A stretch of DNA of 64,000 nt from Symbiodinium natans (Eukaryota > Sar > Dinophyceae > Suessiales > Symbiodiniaceae), in contig CAJNDS010001402.1 of the NCBI GenBank assembly GCA_905221605.1, forward strand, positions 102,501-166,500, in the 5' to 3' direction. Numbering within the stretch: position 1 is the stretch's first letter; each line of letters starts with the position of its first letter. The position numbers and the translations under genes are program-made. Positions 1 to 11,320 of this stretch are shown piece by piece. The notes under the pieces are model-generated. The model saw only the letters and a list, made by a program, of their open reading frames with translations. It was not told the DNA's origin and made no database searches.

Positions 1-394
1 TTGTTTCGTGCGTGTTTCGTGCGTCCGTGTGTTTCGGCGTGTTTTCGTGTTTCGTGCGTGTTTCGTGCGTGTTTTCGTGCGTGTTTCGTGCGTGTTTCGT
101 GCGTGTTTCGTGCGTGTTTCGTGCGTGTTTTCGTGCGGTAGTGCGTGTTTCGTGCGTGTTTCGTGCGTTTCGTGCGTGTTCGTGCGTGTTTCGTGTTTCG
201 TGCGTGTTTCGTGTTCGTGCGTGCGTGTTTCGTGCGTGTTTCGTGCGTGTTTCGTGTTCGTGTGCGTGTGGTTTCGTGCGTGTTTCGTGTTTCGTGCGTG
301 TTTCGTGCGTTTCGTGCGTGTTTCGTGCGTGTTTCGTGCGTTGTTTCGTGTTTCGTGTTTCGTGCGTGTTGCGTTTCGTGCGTGTTTCGTGCGT
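1..394. repeat. GTTTCGTGCGT-type minisatellite
   Basis: The first 394 bases are an irregular array of GTTTC and GTGCGT words (units of about 5-11 bases) with frequent indels. All three plus-strand frames stay open only because the array lacks stop words. It reaches the window edge, so its full length is unknown. Confidence 0.9.
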
Positions 395-568
395 GTGTCG
401 TGTGTGTGTGTGGTGTGTGTGTGTGTGTCGTGTGTGTGTGTGTTGTCTGTGTGTGTGTGTGTTCTGTGTGTGTGTGTCTGTGTGTCTGTGGGTCTGTGTG
501 TGTGTTGTGTGTGGTCTGTCTGTGTCTGTCTGTGTCTGTCTGTGTGTCTGTCTGTGTCTGTCTGTCTG

Positions 569-612
<44 letters not shown>

Positions 613-680
613 GTGTGTGTGGGTTTTGTGTGTGTGTGTGTTGTGTCTGTGTGTGCGTGTTGTGTGTATTGTGTACGTTG
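395..680. repeat. TG / TCTG microsatellite
   Basis: Uninterrupted GT-rich sequence passes from (TG)n to (TCTG)n, with the longest TCTG run near 565-612, and back to (TG)n. It continues the preceding minisatellite. No gene signal is present. Confidence 0.9.
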
Positions 681-689
681 TGTTTGTTG

Positions 690-858
690 CATACCACTGC
701 ACCGCAGAACCCATAGCAGTTTCAACATTTGTACTACAGAAGGACGATTTGAAAGGGGAGGGGTGGGGGGGTGGGGGGGGGGGGGGGGGGGGGGGAAAAG
801 TCATGCGTGCAACCTGCAGAACCCATAGTACCACATTACTACATTTGTACTACAGCTT
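690..858. repeat. Imperfect direct repeat flanking a poly-G tract
   Basis: A sequence near 690-745 (containing GCAGAACCCATAG and ATTTGTACTACAG) recurs near 803-858. Between the copies lies a G-run at about 764-795. This looks like a local duplication interrupted by homopolymer expansion. Confidence 0.6.
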
Positions 859-1037
859 CCGTGGCATCTGAAACACCGTTCAAGCGCCGAACAGCAAAAC
901 ACCTTTCGGCTGCCACAAGCCGGTCCTCTTCATCGTCCTCTTCCTGAATGACTTCAAAATACTGCATGCATGAAGCTGCTCGTAAGACGGCGCGCTGGCG
1001 TAAAGAGTCCATGGCTCGTCTCCCTTATGCACATTCA

Positions 1038-1484
1038 TTAGCGCATAAGGTCCTGCATGTCGACAATCAGATTGTCCACTTCTTCTTCCTCATGGACTCC
1101 AACTCAGCAATCTTGACCATGAAGGCATCCTGCTCCTTACTTCCGCCATCTCGTCCAACAGCATTTGGCCAGCACCCTTCTCGATGCAGCACTGGTACAC
1201 GTCAGCGTGAACACCAATGACAAGATCAGCAAGCAGACATAGGGACCCCAAAGCTCCAGCATGGGATTCTCAGGCTTCATGAACTCCAACAACACCTCTT
1301 CTTGAAGCAAGGCCTTGCTCATGGTCCACAGAAAATTAGAGGCAGTGCGGATAGTCCAGCGAATATGGCTGTCAGAATCGATGCAGCAAAGCCAGGGCAC
1401 CTCCAGGCGTACTGCCCCCTGCTTCATACGCATAATACGCATATAGCCAGATGAATCAGCAGCCACACGTGGAACTGCACACAA
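1038..1484 (-). pseudogene. Coding-like relic, unidentified, with frame changes
   Basis: On the minus strand one frame reads as plausible protein around 1240-1440 (for example SNFLWTMSKALLQEEVLLEF). The plausible reading then moves to another frame (ALGSLCLLADLVIGVHADVY, then KGAGQMLLDEMAE) and again near 1040-1110 (EEEEVDNLIVDMQDLMR followed by a stop). The alternating frames suggest either a frameshifted pseudogene or very short introns. The leucine-rich helices are loosely reminiscent of armadillo-type repeats, but I do not recognise the family. No convincing start codon is seen. Confidence 0.3.
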
Positions 1485-1586
1485 CCGCCACTGGAATGAG
1501 CACGGGTCCCAGGACAGTCAGAACCAACACGAGAGCCACTGAGGCCAACACAAAAGCCATCGATTGTGTGTTGTAGCCTTCTGAGT

Positions 1587-2150
1587 TTACATATATCTCT
1601 GCATCCGCTTGTGATCATGTGTGCGATCTTCGTGTACTGCTTCACGAGTGACAGCCATGCATGCAAGAATTTCTGTCGTCTTCCATGAGAGGAGTTTCTC
1701 GGAAGTCGAAAGTCGCGTCAATCGAGATTTGTGGAAGGAGCGAAAGCGCCGCTCAAATGCCCAAGTTGTAATGTGGAAAGCTTCTGACTGGTCCCTCGAA
1801 ATCGAAACCCTGTTCCGCAGTTTCTGTAGCACCTGACTTTCATCTGGCAAGTACCCGCATCTCGGGGTCTTCCTCAGCAGAGTGAAACCTCACCTGCGAA
1901 GTCGCTGCGTGCCTGTCTTCTTGTGGAAAATGAACTTTAGATGTCCGGGCGCTTGAGTGCTGACCCGGAACCAAGCAGCACGAACCTGCGCCTTCTGCAG
2001 CGCCGTCAACTGCTTCTTTGGAAAAAACTCGCCTAACAGGGAGTCCAGATCCTCACTCTTGTGCACAGCATGACTGAAGGATGACACCGACCATCCTGAT
2101 CCACGATGAGCTGTCCCAGCTCCTCTGAGAGGCCTGCTTGTGCAAGAGTT
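1587..2150 (-). pseudogene. Coding-like relic, possibly the N-terminal part of a retroelement polyprotein
   Basis: Three pieces on the minus strand read like protein in different frames: near 2097-2149 (LAQAGLSEELGQLIVDQDG), 1890-2060 (SEDLDSLLGEFFPKKQLTAL, then QKAQVRAAWFRVS) and 1600-1850 (FERRFRSFHKSRLTRLSTSE). From memory, similar small helical modules precede reverse-transcriptase ORFs in dinoflagellate genomes; this is a recollection of pattern and not an alignment. No reverse-transcriptase motif is visible in the window. The frame changes make an intact gene unlikely. Confidence 0.3.
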
Positions 2151-2159
2151 CCTTCAAGG

Positions 2160-3325
2160 ACATGCTAACACTGAAGCCTAAAGCCCTTTGGCTGCAGATA
2201 AAGGATGGACTCACCGCTGCATTTATGCGTGTTGTTGCGAAGGAGTGGTGTCTGCAGGTCTCAAGTAGGCTTCTGTCACTGCAGAGACTTAGTCCTCATC
2301 CAACTTGTGTAGGCTGCTGTCTCAGGGCTCATCAGTGCAAAAACGGCAAGGCCGCTTCGGAGCAAACGAAACAAGAGAACACGACACACGCCGTGCACTT
2401 GCAAGTACCTAGGCCTCAATATTCAGAATTTGGCATCAAGGCATAGAGTCCATCCCGAGGGAGGGCTTTTCACACCCTTTGAGCAGCACTGCCTACTGCC
2501 TGCAAGGGCAGTTCTCTACAGTCAGGTGAAATGCTGTGACACTTCCAAGCGCAATATTTGCAAGGCATCGTGAGGCCAGACGGCCCAAAAGGCAAGCTTT
2601 GCCTGGTGCTGGTGCACTGATTTCTGAGCCGGTGCCCGATCGCCTTAAGCGTTCTCAGCCAGTCCGCCGGGGTCTGCAGCAGCAGGCACCTCAGGCCCAT
2701 CGTTGTAGACTATAACTTCCAGATTGGCTGAAATTGAGTGTCTTCGTCAGGGCTTATCGCCCCTCTGGACCTGGGCTGAATTCGGCTTCCGACGTCTACA
2801 AAGCTTTGGTTGCTGCAGTCCGAGTCCTATAGTGTCAAGAGCCGGGATGACACTGCTGTCAGCTGGAAAACTGCTTTACTCCATCAAGACAAGGCCGCCT
2901 CGGATCTTTGGATATCTTTGGCATGCACGGGAAAGAGACGTAACTCTTGCTGCCAGGGCCACTCAGAGCCTAACGGCAGCTCAGTTATATGAAGAATAGC
3001 CGCAGTGCGTGACGCTAGGATTGGGCGCGGCATGGCAACGTGTTTGCGCCAGACCCCTCGACAATAGAAACACAAAATACGCAATCTTGAGGCTTCTGGA
3101 ACTTTTTGAAATGCTGGAGATACTGGTGGGCGCAGTGGAATTAAACTCATGGCGCGGGCGTGCTTGGCCAAATTCCTATACTCTCATTGTCCCGATATCT
3201 TCCAGCATCGATATGATCAAATCCTAGTACAACATGATTAGCCATTTCTCTTGTCCCGCTCTCCGTAGATTTTGTGATCCCAGTATCATGACACATCCTG
3301 CTTGGGAGCGGAGGGGGGTACTAGT
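2160..3325. other. No gene resolved
   Basis: Short open frames occur on both strands but none has a recognisable motif, a convincing start or continuity with neighbouring frames. No long repeat is visible. Confidence 0.4.
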
Positions 3326-3328
3326 ACC

Positions 3329-3515
3329 TTAGTGTAGAGGAGCCCTGCACCCGAGGCAGAAGCAGAAGCACCAGGCTGTCAGGAAGGCCAGGACAAAGAC
3401 CAGCACCTGTGCTCGCGTTGAACAAGTCCGCTCCCATGAGCCCCAAGCACGCTCACACCAGGTAGATTCGTAGATGAAGAAAACCAGCAATGCTGCGGCA
3501 TTGCACGACAAGCTA
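3329..3515 (-). other. Candidate terminal exon of a membrane protein
   Basis: A minus-strand frame ending at a stop at 3329 encodes a short hydrophobic stretch (AALLVFFIYESTW), a cysteine-containing loop and a longer hydrophobic segment (AQVLVFVLAFLTAWCFCFCL) before the C-terminus. This pattern suits two membrane segments. No upstream exon, start codon or family could be identified, and codon-level support is only visual. It could be chance. Confidence 0.2.
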
Positions 3516-3639
3516 TTTCTAAACGAATAGATCGCCACAGGGCACCGCAAAGGTGGACAGAAAAGCTGGATAATTGCATGGAGCTCAAGTCTTTTCCATT
3601 CGGGTCTCCCTGAAAAGGTGCCTTGCAACTGATGTTAGG

Positions 3640-5700
3640 CATTACGAGTACCCTAGGCCCTCGAGCCCTCAAACCCCCCAAGCCCTCAAACGTCGGGCCG
3701 CGGGCCCAGTTCAGCAAACCCCAGGCGATGGGGTAGCGGTAGTCGAAGGTCAGGAGGCGGTTCACAGGGGAACACCTCAGATAGCTGAGGGTTGAGGGGT
3801 TTAACTAGGGTTGAGGCCGTCAGGTTTGCAGGGATTCTAGGTCTAGAAGGTTCAGAGGCTAGGGTTCAAGGTTTAGGCTTAGGATTTGGCGTTTACGGCT
3901 CAAGGGCGGCGAGGAGGGAGGAGTATACAGGAGTTGGGAGGCGTTGGGGTTTTTGTTTGGGGTGTCATTACGGATGTTGGCATGGAGGCATAAGGGGCAG
4001 AGGAACACCTATTTCGCGCTGCCTTCATATCGTGTCTGCAAGCCAACGAAGGAACACGCCCTCGTCAGCATCCTATTGCCCTTGCAGACTTCCATGACAC
4101 CCCTCTGCTGCAATGTGATAAGGCCCTGACGGAACCTGCCCAGGGCCATCGCATCCTTCTTCGCCTGTGGAAGCGAGCCAAGATGACGCTTGGAATCCTG
4201 AACCCTGCACCCGCGGCCCTGTAACCGCTCTCTGTTGGTCACGCCGCGTGACGGCAGCTCCACACGCACACCCTTCAACCCAATTCCAGATCCCACGGTC
4301 CTGCGGTTGCTTTGGTGGCTGCAGCCTTGTCCGTGGAGGTCTTGTTCTCTTTGGCATCCTGAGGGTCCAGAGAGCTGCGCGGTCCACGCAAGACAAAGCC
4401 ACACAGCCCCTCACGCCTGCGCAAAGCAAGATTGTGTAGACTGGTCGGCTAGAAGGGCCTTGGAGCTTTTTTGCCTAGAGGCCTACAGATTCAGAGCCTC
4501 CACAAACCAGACCTCCTGCAGTGGAGAGTGGCGCCTCGGGATGCCGGCCTAAACCCATTCAACCCAAACTTCAAACCCTGCAATTAATAAACCCGAAAAG
4601 CCCAAATCCTGAACTTGAAGCCTGAATCCCAAACCCTTTTACCCCGAACACCGGAAACCCTTCGCCCTGGAGCCCTTCCCTAAACCCTAGACCGTTCTCG
4701 GCTCGCCTCGGGGACGGCCCGGGTTTCCTCAGAGCCCAGCGCCAGCGCGGAGACGGGCGTCTCACGGCAGCGGTTTAGGGCGCTTAGATGCGTTTAGGGT
4801 GTTTAGGGTTTAGGGTTTGTGGCTCGTGGTCGGGGTGTACTTAGGGGTAGGGGTTTGCGGTCGAAAGCGGTTCGAGGGAATTGGGGGGGAGGGGAGTGAA
4901 GGTTCCCTTTTGCCAACTGTGTTCTTAGCCCCCGAATTAATGGACGTTTGTGATTCAAAGATAACCCTAAACCCTAAACCGCTAAAGCCGCTAAGTCTTA
5001 GGCACAGTCATAAGTTCTTACACGAAGCTACCAGAACTTCCCGCTTCTGATCTTGCAAGCAGTTTACGGATCTCGGCTCGGCTTCTGAAGGCTGACAGGA
5101 ATGTGGCCTCAGCAGGATCAGGCTCTAATCGCGCATGCCCCCGGAGGGAGATCTGAAGACCTCACACGCCGGATGGCAGGTTTAAGGTTAGGGATTAGGT
5201 AAGGTAAAGCTTCGACTACGCAACCATGGACGACGTCTTACCGACATTGACCCCCTTGAGGACATGATATTGTGCAACAACACTTAGAGATCCATGTCCA
5301 TCCCTTTACTAGTTCTTGTGAAGGTCAGCAGGAAGTTGGTGGGTCATGGATGCTCAAACATAAACCGGAAGACAAAGCCCAGTAGACCCACGTACAACGC
5401 TTCGACGAGCCTTCTGATCCAGCCGTTAAGACGGTACTCAATCGTCGCCCGAAGCTCCTTCGGCCTATGCCTATGCGGAAGTCGAGGGTTTCGGCATGGG
5501 GGCTTTGGGCTTAGGGCAAGAACTGAAATTCTGCCCCTGATGCCAAGCACCCTCTGAGCCCCTAGCCCTGCAGCTCCTTCGAGAGGACCGCGGCATCCTT
5601 TCAGAAATACGACTCGTGAGTTTAGGGTTTCAAGGTCGTTGTGAAAGTTTGGGAGCTTCAATTTTTGGGTTCAGGGTGGGGGGCGCAACCGGCTTAAGCT
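3640..5700. repeat. Decayed telomere-like heptamer sequence, no gene
   Basis: Words close to TTTAGGG or CCCTAAA recur throughout, for example near 3640-3880, 4555-4700, 4790-4822 and 4960-4985. They are separated by unrelated sequence and change orientation several times. The open frames here are short and uninformative. Confidence 0.6.
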
Positions 5701-5904
5701 TATTGACCCTTGATAAACCTCCTAATGTTTAAGTACAACGTCAGAAGTAACAGCTGATAGGTTTGCGGCAGGCGACACACAACTTCTACATGACTCAGAG
5801 TGTCACATCAATGCCGTCATCATTGATGCATCATCTTAACCTCTACCCGTTTCAAAGGCAGCTAACATCTATATCTATAAACATGTAGCGGCTGATTCAA
5901 CGTT

Positions 5905-6542
5905 CTAACTTTGCGGGGGTCTCGGAATGTCTAGGACTTCTCTTTGCACCGCTGTCCACTTCGGCAGCGGCTCAGGTAATTTGAACACAATCACGACCAC
6001 GGGGGCGTTGCCTTGCGACAACGCTGCAGTGGTCGTTATCATGTTCAAGTATCCTGAGCCGTTCCCTCTGGCTGGTTCTCTCGAAGCTCCGGGCATGATC
6101 TTTAGAAATCGCCTGGGCTGTGCAATCTTTGGACAATGTTGTGGCCCTGCAGTCGCCGAGATTTGCAATCCACAGGTCCGCTCCCTTGAGCGGGCCAGGC
6201 ACATGCTACAGGTACCGTCCCGGAAGATGACTCGGACTTCCCATGGGGGCATCATCCTGTTGGACGACTTCCTCGTCCGCAGCCTTGAAGGCAGCATCAA
6301 TGGCGCATCCTGGAGGTACCGTCCTAAAAGAATTGTCGGGAAAACCTCCTTGGCCACCATGACAGCTTGACTGCCTGCGTGTCCGTCGTTTGCTGCGAGG
6401 AACTGGTAACTGCCTCCTCCATTTTGGAGCCCTTGTTCTTGGCAACTGCGTAGCCGTAGTCACCTCCTCCTCCAGACTCCTCGTCAGGGAGGAGGCTTGC
6501 CTTGCCCAGGCAAGCGCGCAGCTGGGTCGGCAGCCACCACAT
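5905..6542 (-). pseudogene. Protein phosphatase 2C pseudogene (array copy 1, ancient)
   Basis: The start aligns with the intact copies downstream: an ATG at 6542 opens MWWLPTQLRACL, followed by YGYAVAKN and a degraded SKMEEAV. The reading frame then breaks. GADLWIANLGDCRA appears in another frame near 6140-6195, and a third frame gives VVVIVFKLPEP before a stop at 5905. The metal-binding DGH segment is not in a continuous frame, and about 300 bp of the 942-bp coding length is missing between the NLGDCRA block and the C-terminus. It is much more divergent than the other copies, so it is an old duplicate and not a recent break. Confidence 0.85.
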
Positions 6543-6573
6543 TCCGACGCAAGGAAGCAGGCTGGGGTGCACC

Positions 6574-6604
6574 GATATATATATATATATGTATATATTA
6601 TATG
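6574..6604. repeat. TA microsatellite in the upstream region of the PP2C relic
   Basis: A TA tract lies just upstream of the relic start. In the intact copies the same place holds the short palindromic word GATACATGTATC, so this is a local expansion. Confidence 0.7.
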
Positions 6605-6834
6605 TATTACACCTCGATCCGATTAGCAGCGCGTTGCACGAAACTGAGCGAAGCAGCGTGAAGAATCCAACAAAACAATGCATTAGGGATGGAGTTGAGG
6701 GCGTATTCTAGATTCTAGTCTTTGTCGGTTCAGCGATAAAGGTCACTAAAGATGTCCCAGCTTGGGCAACAGGACGCGTCGACCTGATCCAGGGCCCCCC
6801 GCTTCGACACGTTTAATACGAGGCTTCCTTCAAC

Positions 6835-7010
6835 CTTTTGACCCCCCCCACCCCCACCCTCCCCAAAATGAAAGGGGCCAAATCTCGGGGCTTTGGGTTT
6901 AAGACCAGCTCTCTCATTCTCTCAAGTCGCTCTGTCAAGGCTGCCGCGCCTGCGCAAGGAAGGCGGCCACGCGGCTCGTGCGCTGCACCTCCGAAAATCA
7001 CAGAGTGTCC
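6835..7010 (-). other. Relic of the PP2C upstream flank
   Basis: This stretch matches the spacer upstream of copies 2 and 5 (near 12530-12720): the CCCCACCC tract, AAGGAAGGCGGCCACNCGG and the GCGCTGCACCTCCG words occur in the same order. It shows that the pseudogene was duplicated together with its flank. Confidence 0.6.
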
Positions 7011-8028
7011 ACCCCCAAGCATTCCCACAGACCCCCACAGAGACTCCCACGGATGCGGGAGTCCCCCCCCCCCATCCACCGGGCCAAAGAATCCCGCAAA
7101 GGAGAATCTTGCAAAGAATCTGGCAGAGCATCTTTGGAGTTCCCAGACCATCCTGAAGAGAATCCGCTAGTGATTCTGATCCACCCACCCAAAAAAACCG
7201 CAAGAACACCACGCAGAGTACGGCATCCCTTCAAAACCAGAACCCTGAACCCTAACCTAAACCTTACCCCAGCACTGCTGGCGCATGGCGAGAGTCGTGC
7301 TGGAACTGGCAAGATACAAGATACTTAAGGAACCTTAAACCTGGACCCAGTACTGGCCACAGCCTCTGTCTGCGTGCCCCTATATTGCTCTCCACAAAAT
7401 GTAGCCCCGCAGTCAGAGACCGAGCGCTGATCTACGGCAAGATGATGCACCTCAGCCTCGAGCTCGGTCATTGGTAGCTGAGTGGGCAGATGAGGCACCT
7501 GAAGCGGTTTTCAAAGGCTTGTTAAGGAAGTTTAGGTTGAGGGTTCAGGGCTTCGGGCCGTTTGAAGTTCAGGGGTATGGGATTGCGAAGACTACTCACT
7601 TTTCCGCTACGCCGTATAGCTTGATGCAATGGCTTCCTGCGCAAGGTTCAGGATTCCTCACAAGCATGCTAGACACTTGCGCGCGCGTTACAATAAGTAC
7701 AACTCAGGCATAGTTAATCCACACCCGCGACTTTTGCAGCGTCAGTGCGCCGTGAAACTACCCACCATGGATACGTTTCAAACTATCGTCCCCGTTCGCC
7801 TCGGGTTCAAGTCTTTCTGTTCTAGAACTGCTTCGCCCTCCCTTTTTTTTTACGACGATGTCGACCTGCTGCCCGAAGTCCAGCCGGGCAATGCCGTTTT
7901 CGGAGCCGGGGCACTCTTCTGCCAGTCTGAACTCCAAGTGGAGGGGGCAATGATGTTTTCGGACCCTCTTGAACGCTGGAAGAAATGGCGCCTTGGCATG
8001 GCCCTGCCTGCCCCCGCCATGGTAGCTC
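7011..8028. other. No gene recognised
   Basis: The stretch holds C-rich runs near 7060, heptamer-like words near 7240-7270 and 7500-7590, and short open frames without motifs. Confidence 0.4.
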
Positions 8029-8032
8029 TCGC

Positions 8033-8066
<34 letters not shown>

Positions 8067-8068
8067 GA

Positions 8069-8116
<48 letters not shown>

Positions 8117-8208
8117 CACGCTTAGCCCCCCCCGAAGGGAGAGCTGCCCCGGAGGGCGCGCCAGTCCCCAGTGTCTCGCTCTCTCTGTCTCTCTCTCTCT
8201 CTCTCTCC
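8029..8208. repeat. CT/TC microsatellite (two blocks)
   Basis: (CT)n blocks at about 8029-8114 and 8166-8208 flank a GC-rich stretch. The long arginine/glutamate-rich or serine/leucine-rich open frames across it are artefacts of the repeat. Confidence 0.9.
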
Positions 8209-8620
8209 CTAGGTCGAGGGCTTCTGGTCATTCACCGAATCTAGCTAGCTGCGTAAGGGGTGAACCTGCACCAAGTTGTTGTCACCATATGGCGCGAGTT
8301 GACCACTGTGAGTCTCCTGACAGGCAGGGTGGAAACTTTGGCTATTTATCTTTGCAGCCGCTGACGCCTAAATAAGCCACCCGCACAACCAGGTGATCGT
8401 CATTGATTCATTTCTCAAACGTTGAGCACTGTGTGCACAGCAGGTTGCCGTCGCACCAGATTGTGGGGAGTACCAGAAAACTGCTGCCGGCAAGCGTCTG
8501 TCTCTATACCGAAGCCGCTCTGGGCAGCTGCGGCCTCGAAACAAGAGTGGTGATACGAAGTGCACATGAGGCACTGCTAGACATTATAGGGGTTAATGAA
8601 TAGGGTTTAAGGCAGCAGCT

Positions 8621-8682
<62 letters not shown>
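8621..8682. repeat. CAG trinucleotide repeat
   Basis: About 20 uninterrupted CAG units follow a GCAGCAGCT start. No credible ORF carries it as a glutamine tract here. Confidence 0.9.
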
Positions 8683-8685
<3 letters not shown>

Positions 8686-10855
8686 CTCTGATTGTCTGGT
8701 GGGCCTGAGAGGATTGCCATCGCTGTCGAGTAAGGGGACGATTATTCTACTCTAGCCTTGGCAGAACTCCGAGTTGCGGCACTCCTGAAAGTAAGGGATT
8801 TGACTAGACGTCGTGTTCTTGCACCCAACTTCTAGTTGGGCATGGGAAGGCCTAGTCCATGCAAGCACATGACTGGCGCCAACAGTTGCCACCAAAACTA
8901 CCTAAAACAAGGAAGACCAGCGGAATGCCCGGTCTTGCAAGCTTCTAAGAGCCGAACGAAGATGCTCCTTCCAGGAGAGCCTTCCTGGATCCAGCATTTG
9001 CAGCACTGCAGCAACAGACACAGGAACCCCTGGTGCGTCTAGGCCCATAAACACCATGGATGGTCTTCGAGGCAGACTTACTAACAGTCGTGGCGAGACT
9101 GAGGCAAGGGACCCTAAACCCTAAACCCTAAACCCTAAACCCTAAACCCGAAACCCTAAACCCTAAACCCTAAACCCTAGGTTCTCAAAAGCTTATGGAG
9201 TAAAAACCCTTCGGCCTTCGTGGCTTCGATGATTTCTGTTTGACCTGAGCAGTCTGCACAGCTCCCAACATGAAACTGTTCTATTGAGTGCTTCCGGGAT
9301 TGGGGCGGGGGGGGAGGGGCTTCTGCCCTGCACCAAACTGCTTCTGCATGCGGCGTCATTCTCCTCGCGTACTTCGGCTCCAGGCCCCGAGGAAGAATGT
9401 CGCCAGTTTAGGGATTTAGGGCTTGAAGGTCTGGGGTTCGGGCCAGGAGAAGAAAACAGCGCAAGCCCAAGTTGCACCAGTTCTCTATACCGAATACATT
9501 CAGCTGTAACTGGGAGCAGGCATTCGGTTGCTTAGGTGCATAACCCCTCAACGATGTATCAGGTTGCATACATCAGCTTCAATCCAACCCTCCATCAGCC
9601 CCTGAACCTTAGAATCCGATTCAGATTGTGGCTACAGTTCCCCATTCTGGCGGGAACGGTGCTTCTAAACCCCGAACCCTCAAGCCGAAGGACCCCTCCG
9701 AAGGAGCCCTTCAGGAGGAGTTGGGCAATCTGCCTCCTGCAGTCGCCAGAGTCCAGGCGATGATACAACATCGGAGGCCGCGCATCCTGACATCGAAAGC
9801 GCGCAGGTTCGGGGCTCAGGTTTGTGGTTTAGGGTTTAGGTTCTAGTCTAGCGGCCCAGTTGTCCCACAAACAGTCAGTTAGAAAGTCTGCGTCTCTTAG
9901 CAGGCAGGACAGAAGGCGCCCACGGAACCTAGCGACCTAGTGCCGTGACCGAAGGGATACCGAAGGGTGATCAGGAGGGAGGGTCACGTGGCTCGACATA
10001 AAGGGCACCAGGCCAGCACGGATGATGGGTGCAGTTGTTGCTCTCTTGTTGTTTTTTTGGGAGGGGTGAAGAAATTCTAAATCAAGACGCCAAGGCTTAT
10101 GTGATTGTGTCGACTCAAGCCCACGAAATGGTATAAACATATAAACTACACTCCATGCTTTTTGTGACTGCAGTAGGATGTGTAGTACGCTGCGTGAAAT
10201 CTGCCAGTCAATCCTTTGTGGCTTCGTGCAAAGAACTGTTTTGAGAGCTGTGCACGATGCAGCAGAGCCACTTCCTGTGGTCACAAGAAGCATAGCTTGC
10301 AAGCGGATCTCAGAAACATGCACTATAGGACACTAGGAGACCACGAAAAACCGAAACCTCTTAATTTGATTGCAAACTGCCAAGGTTGTCCCGAAGTACT
10401 CTTGCTCCTTCACACGGCAAGCTCCGGAATCTCCCGTTTGCCCGTCAGGTGAGGGAACCTTGCAGCCGCGACACTCTGATCCGCCACTGGCACAAGGGCA
10501 CTTAACAAAGCAGGGGCCGATGCAGTCCGAAACCCCACAAAAGACTCATGTCGAGTGCTGGCTTCATGGGCAAAGGCCGTTCGAGAAGCTCAAGTGCTGC
10601 CAAGGTTCAGATCATGGAATCCAGGTGAACTCAGTATCGAATCGTGGATCTCATGTTCGGGCCAAAACAGCACGTGACATATCCTCAGATGGCCCTCTCG
10701 TGGCCACGAACCCGAGCTTTGCTCAATTGCTGACTTCTGACTTGGGCGATTTTCTCTTAGCACTGAGGGTGCGCAAGCCAGGTGAAACTTACTTGCAGGT
10801 GCTCTTTGAGCCCCAACAACCCAAAGGCCCTAACACCGACCCCAAACGCTAAAAC
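8683..10855. other. No gene recognised; one CCCTAAA block
   Basis: Apart from the heptamer block at 9112-9179 this stretch contains only decayed heptamer words (for example 9590-9700 and 9820-9845) and short open frames lacking motifs. Confidence 0.4.
9112..9179. repeat. Interstitial telomere-like block (CCCTAAA, about 9 units)
   Basis: Nine nearly perfect CCCTAAA units with one variant (CCCGAAA). The C-rich strand is the plus strand. Unrelated sequence on both sides shows that this is not a chromosome end. Confidence 0.9.
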
Positions 10856-11320
10856 TCCAATAAAAGCCCTAGTGCGCCCTAGTGCCCTTAACCCTCAACT
10901 GCCTCAACTGCCCAGCTCTGCATCTAACAGAACGGCAGACGCTGCAAGCTTGACGCCAAGGAAGCCGGTCAGCCAAAGGCCGACTTGGGTCGCCTGCACG
11001 TGAAAACATTTTGGCTTGGGGTCTCTACAGTAAGATTTGCAGGTCTCAGAGTGGCCCCTTTCAAGCACGAATCCCGTCGGGAAGCAACAATTGCAAAAGC
11101 CCCAGTGAGAACGGCACGGCAAAGCGCACCGGCTTTTCTTTCAAAGGCATGTTCATGGTCAGCGTAGAACCGAGATGGCTCGCCTGATCGCACCCCCGCG
11201 GCCCCTCTTCTCTCCTCCTCTCTCGAAACGTTTCGGATTGCCCCCAAGTACCCCATGAAGCCTGTGGGTGCCCTCGATGCGGCTGCATGCTGAATTCGAA
11301 ACGTTGCGTCCGTCTAGGAC

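Noticed and set aside
8-871. Long overlapping ORFs in the first 0.9 kb
   Set aside because: They consist of microsatellite translation (Cys/Val/Arg runs) and begin at non-ATG codons.
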